Assembly (NCBI GenBank): GCA_038849555.1
Contig: JAWCMT010000003.1
Coordinates: forward strand, 7,612 to 71,611
Source: JAOAIV01 sp038849555
Lineage (GTDB): Archaea; Thermoproteota; Bathyarchaeia; Bathyarchaeales; Bathycorpusculaceae
Direction: 5' to 3'
DNA: 64,000 bases
The translations under genes and the position numbers were made by a program. How positions within the stretch are numbered: the stretch's first letter is position 1; each line of letters starts with the position of its first letter. The notes below the pieces were generated by a model. It saw only the letters and a program-made list of their open reading frames with translations. It made no database searches and was not told the origin of the DNA. Shown here piece by piece: positions 1-7,627 of this stretch.

Positions 1-854
1 TGCCGACGCGGCACGGGCAGGGTGACTTGCGGTTTGCTGTGCACGCTGGTCATGGCGAGTTCGCGCGGATAATTCTGGCTTCAGGCGACATCCAAGAGTG
101 CTTCTATGATGCGGCGAAAGTGTTTAACCTCGCTGAGAAATATCAGATGCCCGTCATCCACTTACTGGATAAGGCGATGGCAAACTGCTCCCAAACATAT
201 CCTATGTTTGATTACAGCAAATTCAAAATTGAACGTGGCGAACTTCTCACGGAGAAAGACCTTGAAGGCAAAGAGTACAGGCGCTTCCGCTTCACCGAAA
301 CAGGCATCTCTCCACGAGTAGTGTTAGGAACCAAGAATGGCGTGCACTGGTACACTGGCGACGAGCACAACGAGTTGGGCCACATAAGCGAGGAACCCTT
401 GAATAGGCGGCTTATGGTTGAGAAGCGAATGAAAAAACTCGAGTTAGTGCTAAAGGAAGTGCCGCTTGAGGACAAGCTAAAGTTTTACGGCGACATGAAC
501 GCGGAGAACATCGTGGTAAGCTGGGGCTCTCCGAAAGGCGCCGTAATAGAAGCAATAGGCATGCTAAAGCAGGAAGACTTCAGAATAGGCTTCATACAGG
601 TGCGGCTGCTGCATCCGTTTCCTGCCGCGGAAGTGAAAAACGCCTTGATGGGCAAAAAGCGAATAATCGACGCTGAAGACAACTATACTGCTCAGTTGGC
701 TGGAATAATAAAAGAGGCAACGGGCATCGCACCAAACTACTATGTACTCAAGTACACTGGGCGACCCGTAACAACCACCGAAGTCTACAAGGCACTTAAG
801 GATGTATTAACAGGCAAGGCCCGTGAGAGGGAGGTGTTAACTTTTGGCGCTTAA
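1..854 (+). CDS. 2-oxoacid:ferredoxin oxidoreductase, alpha subunit (C-terminal part, cut by window edge)
   Basis: This is the C-terminal part of the pyrimidine-binding (alpha) subunit of a 2-oxoacid:ferredoxin oxidoreductase, which oxidatively decarboxylates 2-oxoacids to acyl-CoA with ferredoxin as acceptor. The reading frame is open from base 3, where it reads PTRHGQGDLRFAVHAGHGEF, a conserved stretch inside the subunit. The TTG at 27 is therefore not the start, and the true start lies before the window. The C-terminal transketolase-like domain (for example VSWGSPKGAVIEAI and QVRLLHPFPA) is complete. It overlaps the beta subunit gene by 11 bases, so the two are translationally coupled. Which 2-oxoacid is used cannot be told from this fragment. 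Confidence 0.93.
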   Translation, partial: PTRHGQGDLRFAVHAGHGEFARIILASGDIQECFYDAAKVFNLAEKYQMPVIHLLDKAMANCSQTYPMFDYSKFKIERGELLTEKDLEGKEYRRFRFTETGISPRVVLGTKNGVHWYTGDEHNELGHISEEPLNRRLMVEKRMKKLELVLKEVPLEDKLKFYGDMNAENIVVSWGSPKGAVIEAIGMLKQEDFRIGFIQVRLLHPFPAAEVKNALMGKKRIIDAEDNYTAQLAGIIKEATGIAPNYYVLKYTGRPVTTTEVYKALKDVLTGKAREREVLTFGA

Positions 855-1809
855 ACCATCCGATTTCCGTGTGCCCGAGGTTTACGCGGACTGGTGCCCA
901 GGCTGCGGCAACTTCGGCATAATGAACGCATTGCAAATGGCGCTTGCCGAGCTGGGCTTGCAGCAGCATCAAGTCGTGCTTGTTTCGGGCATAGGCTGCT
1001 CGGGGAAAGAAGCACACAACGTAAAATGCTATGGCGTACACACGCTACATGGCAGAACATTACCCTTCGCCATGGGCATCAAAGTTGCAAACCCTGGATT
1101 GGAAGTTTTAGCCATAGGAGGCGACGGCGACGGCCTAGGCATAGGCGCAGGTCACTTTGTCAACGCTGGGAGACGCAACTTGGACATGACATACATAATC
1201 CACAATAATGGCGTTTATGGGCTGACTAAAGGGCAAGCGTCTCCTACACTGAAGCTTGGCGTGCAGACAAAGTCCTTACCGAAACCGAACATTAACGAGG
1301 CTGTAAACAGCATTGGCTTAGCGATAATTTCTGGCTTCACGTTCGCGGCAAGGTCATACGCCTACGACGTTAGACACTTGAAAGACACAATAAAACAAGC
1401 TATTCAGCATAAGGGTTTGGCGTTCATAGACTGCTTGCAGCCATGTCCCACGTACAACAACGTAACCACTAAAGAATGGTACGCGGGAGAAGACCGAAAA
1501 GACCCAAGCGGAAAACCGCAGCCTAGGCTTTACAAGCTGGAGGAAACAGGCTTCGACCCTGTTGTGCATGACTGGACGGAGGATTTCCAAAAGAAAATTG
1601 CGGCGCTCGACAAAGCACGCGAATGGGGCGACAAAATCCCCATAGGCGTCTTCTACAAGAACGAGCTGGAGCCCACCTTCCAAGACCGGCTATCAAGTAG
1701 GATACCCTTCTACATGGAGAGACCGCCAGCTAAGCAGAGACTCTGTGATGAAAACGGATTCTCCGCAGTGGACTTGGCAGAGTTCATGAAAGAATTGAAG
1801 ACAACCTAA
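844..1809 (+). CDS. 2-oxoacid:ferredoxin oxidoreductase, beta subunit
   Basis: Beta subunit (321 aa), which binds thiamine pyrophosphate and the proximal iron-sulfur cluster. It has the conserved DWCPGCGNFGIMNAL start, the GIGCSGK motif and the TPP/Mg motif GGDGDGLGIGAGHFVNAGRR. HNNGVYGLTKGQASPT is the family's typical loop, and PCPTYN carries another conserved Cys. It starts at TTG 844 inside the end of the alpha gene. Length is normal for the short archaeal KorB/OFOR beta type. A T-run follows at about 1842 and may end transcription. The substrate (pyruvate, 2-oxoglutarate or branched 2-oxoacid) is not resolved. Confidence 0.95.
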   Translation: MALKPSDFRVPEVYADWCPGCGNFGIMNALQMALAELGLQQHQVVLVSGIGCSGKEAHNVKCYGVHTLHGRTLPFAMGIKVANPGLEVLAIGGDGDGLGIGAGHFVNAGRRNLDMTYIIHNNGVYGLTKGQASPTLKLGVQTKSLPKPNINEAVNSIGLAIISGFTFAARSYAYDVRHLKDTIKQAIQHKGLAFIDCLQPCPTYNNVTTKEWYAGEDRKDPSGKPQPRLYKLEETGFDPVVHDWTEDFQKKIAALDKAREWGDKIPIGVFYKNELEPTFQDRLSSRIPFYMERPPAKQRLCDENGFSAVDLAEFMKELKTT

Positions 1810-1872
1810 GCTGCGCCATAAAATTGCGGAAAGGATATTACTTTTTTATTCTATGATAGCTATAGAAAAGAA

Positions 1873-2313
1873 ATGAGCCTAGATAAATATCAGAAAAAAC
1901 GAAACTTTGAGAAGACAAGCGAACCTAAAGGCGAAGTAACCGTGGGCGAAAGCAAAATTTACGTGATACAAAGGCACGCTGCAACACACTTACACTTCGA
2001 CTTGCGATTAGAAATGGATGGCGTACTAAAAAGCTGGGCAGTCCCAAAAGAACCGCCCACAGAAGCAAACGTAAAGCGACTGGCAGTGCAAGTAGAAGAC
2101 CATCCAGTTGAATACGCAAATTTTGAGGGCACAATACCTGAAGGCGAATACGGCGCTGGCACCGTGGAAATCTGGGACAAAGGAACCTACAAGCTAATTG
2201 ACAGGAAAGAAGACAAACTCATCGTGGAAATCGAAGGCGCCAAACTGCAAGGCACTTACGTGCTGATAAGGCTGAAGGATAAAAAGAACTGGCTCTTTTT
2301 CAAAAAGAAATAA
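1873..2313 (+). CDS. Stand-alone DNA ligase D-type 3'-phosphoesterase
   Basis: 146 aa corresponding to the phosphoesterase (PE) module of bacterial DNA ligase D, which trims 3'-phosphate and 3'-ribonucleotide ends before joining. The metal and active-site cluster is visible: H35, H39, H41 and D43 in QRHAATHLHFDLRLE, H77 in VEDHPVEY, and the FEGTIPEGEYGAGTVEIWD motif. Neither ligase nor polymerase domains are fused to it. Free-standing PE proteins are known from archaea, for example Korarchaeum. No Ku or ligase gene lies nearby. The ATG is preceded by an A/G-rich stretch, and the gene sits alone between the oxidoreductase and a convergent OB-fold gene. Confidence 0.92.
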   Translation: MSLDKYQKKRNFEKTSEPKGEVTVGESKIYVIQRHAATHLHFDLRLEMDGVLKSWAVPKEPPTEANVKRLAVQVEDHPVEYANFEGTIPEGEYGAGTVEIWDKGTYKLIDRKEDKLIVEIEGAKLQGTYVLIRLKDKKNWLFFKKK

Positions 2314-2385
2314 TATGATACCCTAAAAAATCTCCTTTGTTAAAGCAAGCCAAATTTTTGAAAAGAGCGCTTCCTTTTTGTGCGC

Positions 2386-2676
2386 TCACAAAACGGTTAA
2401 TGTTCCGAATTTTCCGACGTTAAGCTGGATTTCACCCTTAAAGCTGGTCACGTAACCGTTTTCAATTTTTATCGTGTCATTGACGTTGACTTGGTCTATC
2501 TGCTCGTTCCAAAGTGTCAGCTTTATGCTTCCTGTTTCATCAGCAATCATGGCGTCGGCTACAGTGTAAGTTTCATCTTTGAATCTGGACATAACTTGCC
2601 GTGGTGCACCCTTCTCCACGACTTTTGCTTCAACATTGACACGTTTCATTCCATTCTTTAATTCGCTAATTTTCAT
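2386..2676 (-). CDS. Single OB-fold nucleic-acid-binding protein (RPA-like)
   Basis: A 96-aa protein made of one OB fold of the RPA/SSB type, expected to bind single-stranded nucleic acid. MKISELKNGMKRVNVEAKVVEKG is the usual first strand of archaeal RPA-like OB folds. ADETGSIKLTLWNEQID followed by VNDTIKIENGYV is the central signature, and GEIQLNVGKFGTLTVL is the final strand. There is no zinc finger and no second OB fold, so it is shorter than typical RPA. It converges on the phosphoesterase gene. A role in DNA repair or replication is inferred only from the fold. Confidence 0.82.
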   Translation of the reverse strand: MKISELKNGMKRVNVEAKVVEKGAPRQVMSRFKDETYTVADAMIADETGSIKLTLWNEQIDQVNVNDTIKIENGYVTSFKGEIQLNVGKFGTLTVL

Positions 2677-2869
2677 ATTTAATCACCCGAGTTAATCCTT
2701 CACCCTATCCTTTAGCTAATTTTGCCAAGGACCTTGGTGAGATTTTACTTGCAAAAGTGCCTTTTAATCCATATAAATCTTGCTAGCTAAAGCCAAAGCC
2801 ACCACAGGAACGCTAAAGCACACGCATAATATGGAAAAACCACATGTGCCACATGCTACCTCTTGTCGT

Positions 2870-4120
2870 TTATATCCCTAATAGTAAACCTAAAATTATA
2901 ATCGTCAAAAACAGGCTTATTCCTGACACAAAAAGACACTTCATCCACCCGAACGCAACTACGCTTGGACTGGCCGCAGTTTCCAACACGGTTTTTCCCA
3001 AGCTTGCCTGCTCCGCAATTTTCTCGTCACTGGTTATGGCGCGAATAATAAAGGTGCCTAAGGCAATAATCCAGATATAAAAGGCTATTTGAATTATGCC
3101 GCCCACAAAACTGACAGATGATATAGAGTTTAAAATGACTTGCCGCGCAGCTTCATATTCTTCTGGGGCACCTGCCAATACCTCAAGCGGATAGTAAAGG
3201 TTAGGCAGTGACGTATAAACTACCGCGGTTATAACGGCTTGTATGACTATAACAACCAAGGCGAACCCAACAGCGATCATCAGCGGACGCCAGACCACAT
3301 TGCCCTTTAGCCCCCTAATTATCACGTACATTAGTCCTGTCAACAAGAGCCATTCAAAGAGAAACGGGGCAATCGCATTCAACGCCGCGTTTGCAAAGTA
3401 TGCGATACCATAAAAGTCAAGAAGCAATTCGTAATCACCTTTGAAGAACAATTGGTCAATCAACAAATCAACATCTGCGCTACGTGCCCATGTGAATTCA
3501 AGCTTCAGTCCAGTTATATTCTCCCACGTGGCAACAGCCTCATTAGCCTGCCAGCCATCAGAACCGACGCCAACTGGAAGGGTTATATTATTCCAAACGT
3601 TAACGCCGCTATTTGCGAGCTCGCCTGTTAAGTCAAAATAAAAGCTTGAATCACCCAAAGAATACAAATAAAGAGATGCCCTTTCAGACTTTACTTCGGG
3701 AGAAAGCTGCTTCACACGGAAGGAAATGTTCTGGAAGCCCCCAACGCCGCAATTCAGTGAACCGTTAAAGCGAATTTCCATCCAAACACTACTGGCATCA
3801 TTGGCGGTAAACTCGATGCTGGCAGTGGCGTAGGTGCTGTTTATGTAATCATCGGTGTTATTGCGGATAGCTAAGCCCTCGCTGGCTTTCCAAAACGCCG
3901 CATTCTCCGTCCACAAGTCTCCCTGCGCAATCAAAGGCGCTGTTTGAGGCGCAGTTAACTCAACGTAGGATCGGGATGCAACCACATAAGAACTGCCAAG
4001 TTGAGCTAACACGAAAAGAGACAGCAAAAGGATAGGCCCGACATAGCTGGTTTTCCGGATTATTTCCGTAAACACCTTGTGTGGGGCATAAATCACTTTT
4101 AGTATTTCTTTGATTGGCAC
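2870..4120 (-). CDS. Yip1-like membrane protein with a large inserted extracellular domain
   Basis: 416 aa. The N-terminus (IKEILKVIYAPHKVFTEII then GPILLLSLFVLA) matches the opening of prokaryotic Yip1-domain proteins, with one membrane helix at about residues 29-47. About 180 residues of polar, beta-rich sequence follow, with no cysteine cluster. Then come about four helices (about 240-415) with the GGIIQIAFYIWIIALGTFII segment typical of Yip1. The soluble part looks like a sugar-binding or jelly-roll insert, which is inference. No function is known for these proteins in archaea. It is preceded by the HMG-CoA synthase fusion gene on the same strand with a 51-bp gap. Confidence 0.65.
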   Translation of the reverse strand: MPIKEILKVIYAPHKVFTEIIRKTSYVGPILLLSLFVLAQLGSSYVVASRSYVELTAPQTAPLIAQGDLWTENAAFWKASEGLAIRNNTDDYINSTYATASIEFTANDASSVWMEIRFNGSLNCGVGGFQNISFRVKQLSPEVKSERASLYLYSLGDSSFYFDLTGELANSGVNVWNNITLPVGVGSDGWQANEAVATWENITGLKLEFTWARSADVDLLIDQLFFKGDYELLLDFYGIAYFANAALNAIAPFLFEWLLLTGLMYVIIRGLKGNVVWRPLMIAVGFALVVIVIQAVITAVVYTSLPNLYYPLEVLAGAPEEYEAARQVILNSISSVSFVGGIIQIAFYIWIIALGTFIIRAITSDEKIAEQASLGKTVLETAASPSVVAFGWMKCLFVSGISLFLTIIILGLLLGI

Positions 4121-4171
4121 GATAGCTGAGCTCCGCTTATCACATCAACACACGTAGTTATTAACTGTTCG

Positions 4172-5680
4172 TTACAACCCAAGCTTGAGCCTTCGGTAAG
4201 CAGGGTAGTCCACGTACTCCACGAACGGGCTATCCGCTTGCGCTCGCACAGTGAACTTTTGGCGTTGCCGCTTATCCGCTATCTGGCTTGTTGTTCTTAG
4301 TAGGTAAGCGTCACTTCCCGCGCCTGAGCCGTAGCTGGTGATTAATATCAACTCGTCAGGTTTGGCAATGTCCAATATCGACGCTAAGCCTATGGGTGAG
4401 CAGCCTGAGTAAGTGTTGCCGAACTTGTTGATTTGAAGCGAAGCCGCATATTGCTCTTCTTTGAAGCCAAGCTCCTTTGCGACTCTAACGGGAAACTGAG
4501 GATTGGGCTGGTGCGTGACAAAATAGTTTATGTCGCTTGCTTTCAAGCGGAGCTTTTCCATGAGCTTAGCGGTTGCCTTTCGGACATGTTTAAAGTATGC
4601 GGGGTCTCCTGTGAATCTGCCACCGTGCATGGGGAAAGGCTCGCCGTCTCTGCGCCAAAAGTCAGGCGTATCAGAAGTGCATGAGTACCAGCCTTCAATT
4701 TCAGCAATGACATCATGCTTCCCAAAGATAAAGGCGGCGCCGCCATAGCCAACGAAGAGGTCTAATTCGCCACCTGGACAGCCTCTAGGCGCAGCTTGAG
4801 AGTTATCCGCGCCTATAACCATCGCGTACTTTATGTCTGAATTAGGATAGTTAACAAGTGCGGCGGCATCTTTGAACATGCTTGAGGCCGCTTTGCACGC
4901 GAATTCGGTGTCCACTGCGTCAACGCCTTGAACGTCACCTTCTTCTTCGCCAAGCTTCAAGACTTGCGCAACCTTTGAGGCTATGGGCTTAACGGCGTAT
5001 GGATTTGATTCAGAGCCAACGTAAATTTTGCCAACCAGCGCGCTGTCCACGCCAGAGTGGATTAGCGCGAGTTTTCCAGCTTCAACCGCGGCGGTTATGG
5101 CGTCTTCATCAATGAAGGGAACTGCACGCTCGATGCTGCCTTCTTTTATTCTGAAACGTGAAACGTAAACGCCATAGCCTACAATGCCCGGCGCATCGTA
5201 CTCTTTGCTGGGCTGAACAGGCTTGTATTCTTGATGTGGATAATACTCGTCGGCAAAAGTAAATGCCAAAGAAATTGTAGGGACAACATCGCTTTTACCC
5301 ACTGAGTAGCGCCGTCTAAAACGTGGAACCACTTCTCGGCCCTCGAGACTTGAAAAATCAATTTCCTCATCGTCCCTAATTATTTGGTCAGTAAGCCTGC
5401 CTGGCACTCTGATTTGCCCATTATGGAAGGAAATTATGCCGTAGACGTAGTTGCCTAGTTTCGTAAACTTGTTAGTAGGCTCCCTAACAAGAGTGCATAG
5501 CTCGAGTTTTCCTTTTTCATAGAAGAGGTCTATACTGTCCATTTTACCGAAGCTTTTTCTGCCGCAGTTTCCGCAGTAGTCACGCACTTCGAAGTATTCT
5601 TTACCGCAGATTTTGCAGCGACTAGCCTTCAATCTATCGCCAAGGTAAGAAACACGTCTCTCTATGGGTTCGCTACTCAT
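4172..5680 (-). CDS. DUF35 OB-fold/zinc-ribbon protein fused to HMG-CoA synthase
   Basis: 502 aa in two parts. Residues 1 to about 150 are a DUF35 protein: a zinc ribbon with C22, C25, C36 and C39, then an OB fold. Residues 165-502 are an archaeal HMG-CoA synthase with the catalytic set Glu192 (FIDEDA), Cys262 (DTEFACKAAS) and His390 (THQPNPQF), and the GSGAGSD motif. HMG-CoA synthase condenses acetyl-CoA with acetoacetyl-CoA in the mevalonate route to archaeal lipids. In methanogens DUF35, thiolase and HMG-CoA synthase are separate proteins forming one channelling complex. Here DUF35 is fused in front. The stretch after VYVSRFRIKEG is about 25 residues shorter than in methanogen enzymes. The thiolase-like gene ends 2 bp upstream. 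Confidence 0.9.
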   Translation of the reverse strand: MSSEPIERRVSYLGDRLKASRCKICGKEYFEVRDYCGNCGRKSFGKMDSIDLFYEKGKLELCTLVREPTNKFTKLGNYVYGIISFHNGQIRVPGRLTDQIIRDDEEIDFSSLEGREVVPRFRRRYSVGKSDVVPTISLAFTFADEYYPHQEYKPVQPSKEYDAPGIVGYGVYVSRFRIKEGSIERAVPFIDEDAITAAVEAGKLALIHSGVDSALVGKIYVGSESNPYAVKPIASKVAQVLKLGEEEGDVQGVDAVDTEFACKAASSMFKDAAALVNYPNSDIKYAMVIGADNSQAAPRGCPGGELDLFVGYGGAAFIFGKHDVIAEIEGWYSCTSDTPDFWRRDGEPFPMHGGRFTGDPAYFKHVRKATAKLMEKLRLKASDINYFVTHQPNPQFPVRVAKELGFKEEQYAASLQINKFGNTYSGCSPIGLASILDIAKPDELILITSYGSGAGSDAYLLRTTSQIADKRQRQKFTVRAQADSPFVEYVDYPAYRRLKLGL

Positions 5681-5682
5681 TT

Positions 5683-6882
5683 TTACTCTCTCCCTAAGAT
5701 GGTAACATACGCTTTGGTGCCGAAGCCCTCAAACTCTAACGCACAGCCAAAGCGCGGTGTCGCTTGGTTAATTTTAACTTGTCGGGCACCAGCCTCGTCT
5801 CGCAATTGCTTAAAGATTTCGAATATTTGAGCGCCGCCAGTGGCGCCTAGCGGATTTCCATCTGCTTTTAAACCGCCGTTCGTGTTAACGAAAATGGGCT
5901 TACCGTTTATTTCATAGTAGCCACTGCCATCTTGACAGTCTCCACGTATGTTTCGCCATGCTGTGCCCGGCTCACAAAAACCCAAGTCTTCAAAAGACAC
6001 CATTTCCATCACGGTAGACTGATCGTAAACCTCTACGATTGGTATGTCCACAGGGGCTATTCCAGCCATTTTCAAGGCACTTTTCGCTGCGAGTTTGGTA
6101 GCGGCAAAATGTGTGAGATCGTCTCTTCCTGAGAAATTCAAATAATCCGTGGCTGAAGAAAAACCTAAGACGTAAACAGGCTGTGTCGTCATTTTTTTGG
6201 CTATGGCTTCGCTTGTAAGAATAAGCGCAGACGCGCCATCAGAAATCGGCGCGAAATCATAAAGTCCCAACGGTTTATTCACCACTTTCCTTGCGCTTAA
6301 GACTTGCTCGATAGTTATCTTTCGCTGAAATTGTGCATACTCGTTTTTTGTGGCATTAGCGTGATTTTTGACGGCAACTTGTGCCAACGCAACATTAAGC
6401 TTGTCTAGGTTCTCGCCTGTTATTCCATACTTCTTTATGTAAGCCCTAAACATAAGCTCATGGTTTGTTTCTGGCGTGCCGCCAGCATAGTAGCTCCACG
6501 GATCCTCAAGAAGCATAAGGTCATCGCGGATTTTGTCCCAGCGATCCGTCATCTTCTCTATGCCGCCCACCAAGACAGTGCTGTATACGCCGGCTTGGAT
6601 GGCGTGGCAAGCTGCTAATAGCGCAGCGCTGACTGATCGGGTAACTTCCATGGGAACATGAAGCTCGGTGAGCTCGGATAAGAAACCTTCCTCTAAACCT
6701 AGCTTATTGGTGATTGGGAGAAAACAGTCTGAAAGATAACATGCTTCCAAGTCTTTGCGCTCTATGTCGCATTCTTGTGAAGCGGCAAGCCAAGCTTCTT
6801 CGATTAGCTTTTCTGGCTCTTTTCCATAGTGTTCTCCAAACTTTGTTCGGCCAACAGCAACTATTGCTGGGCGATTTTTCAT
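5683..6882 (-). CDS. Thiolase-like protein with degenerate active site
   Basis: An archaeal-type thiolase (about 399 aa from the ATG at 6882, preceded by a GGGGGAAG ribosome site; an upstream TTG at 6906 is less likely). Overall similarity is good (GGIEKMTD, NHANATKNEYAQFQ, APISDGASALIL, GGLKADGNPLGATGGAQ). The three catalytic motifs, however, are changed. The nucleophilic Cys of the usual ACASG motif aligns with Thr in MEVTRSVSA, the usual HDCF reads YDQS, and the usual GH.LGATG reads GNPLGATG. (Numbered from the TTG, these are about T89, Y294 and N351.) It lies 2 bp upstream of the DUF35-HMG-CoA synthase gene. It may be a structural partner or use a different chemistry. Calling it acetyl-CoA acetyltransferase would be unsafe. 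Confidence 0.85.
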   Translation of the reverse strand: MKNRPAIVAVGRTKFGEHYGKEPEKLIEEAWLAASQECDIERKDLEACYLSDCFLPITNKLGLEEGFLSELTELHVPMEVTRSVSAALLAACHAIQAGVYSTVLVGGIEKMTDRWDKIRDDLMLLEDPWSYYAGGTPETNHELMFRAYIKKYGITGENLDKLNVALAQVAVKNHANATKNEYAQFQRKITIEQVLSARKVVNKPLGLYDFAPISDGASALILTSEAIAKKMTTQPVYVLGFSSATDYLNFSGRDDLTHFAATKLAAKSALKMAGIAPVDIPIVEVYDQSTVMEMVSFEDLGFCEPGTAWRNIRGDCQDGSGYYEINGKPIFVNTNGGLKADGNPLGATGGAQIFEIFKQLRDEAGARQVKINQATPRFGCALEFEGFGTKAYVTILGRE

Positions 6883-7001
6883 GATACTTCCCCCTTTTGA
6901 TAGCAAATATCCTTTTCCAAAATGGCTATTAAGTGTTTGCCATATTCGGTTTAATTTGCCGGAGCAATCAGGGAGCAGATCGTTGCGTTAGGTCTTATTT
7001 T

Positions 7002-7244
7002 TTATAGGATGGTGACAATGGCTATGAGGTTGTTTGCGACGACGAGCATGAGCACCGTGAATGAGGTAAAATATCCTGATCTCAGGAAAAGTTTTCCAAA
7101 ATTTGAGTTGACACCCAAAACTTCTTCCATTGCGTAGCCCTTGTAAAATAAAAGGCCTATGAGCATGGCCGCTGCGAGTTTTATGATGCTGTAAACCAGA
7201 ATATTTGAGCTTACTGCGCCTGCAAATAAGGGATTAAGTTCCAC
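7002..7244 (-). CDS. Small membrane protein, DUF5658-like (C-terminal part with usable GTG start)
   Basis: 80 aa from GTG 7244, with two to three membrane helices (VYSIIKLAAAMLIGLLFYKGY and FTSFTVLMLVVANNLIAIVTIL). The context VELNPLF fits the D..TT....G..E.NP motif of small archaeal DUF5658-type membrane proteins. The first half of that motif (DWLTTILGVHYFGA) lies in the same frame just upstream of this start codon, so the true protein should begin earlier. See the separate entry for 7245-7358. The function is unknown. Confidence 0.5.
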   Translation of the reverse strand: MELNPLFAGAVSSNILVYSIIKLAAAMLIGLLFYKGYAMEEVLGVNSNFGKLFLRSGYFTSFTVLMLVVANNLIAIVTIL

Positions 7245-7358
7245 TGCGCCGAAATAATGTACTCCCAGAATTGTGGTTAACCAGTCTAATATGCCCAGTA
7301 AAATTAGAATGAGTCCCAGCGCCAGTGCTTTTTTGAACGTGCTTTTTCCCTCGGCTTT
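7245..7358 (-). other. In-frame N-terminal extension of the 7002-7244 gene without a canonical start
   Basis: Reading the minus strand in the frame of the downstream gene gives FKKALALGLILILLG, then ILDWLTTILGVHYFGAVELNP. This is one membrane helix plus the conserved D-W-L-T-T motif. No ATG, GTG or TTG occurs between the TGA at 7361-7359 and GTG 7244. An ATG at 7367-7365 is separated from the frame only by TGC and that TGA. Either a non-standard start (such as CTG) is used, or the gene lost its start by mutation or a sequence error. Confidence 0.5.
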
Positions 7359-7627
7359 TCAGCACATGCTACCTAGTGCTATGGCATTATGTTAGATACG
7401 AGTTTTGAATGTTGTTGGTAAGAACTGATGTACACTTGCACAAGAAAGTAAACTTAAAAATGTAAAAATTAAATGCGCAGATATGACTATTTTAGCTTTG
7501 AATGGTAAAAGTATGCAGCAGATATGTTGAACAATAAATCAATGCGTACATGTCACAATTTTCAATGGGATAACCTTGTTGTGGATATAAAAATGGCAGC
7601 TTTTTCAGGATACCTTGTTATGCGGTT

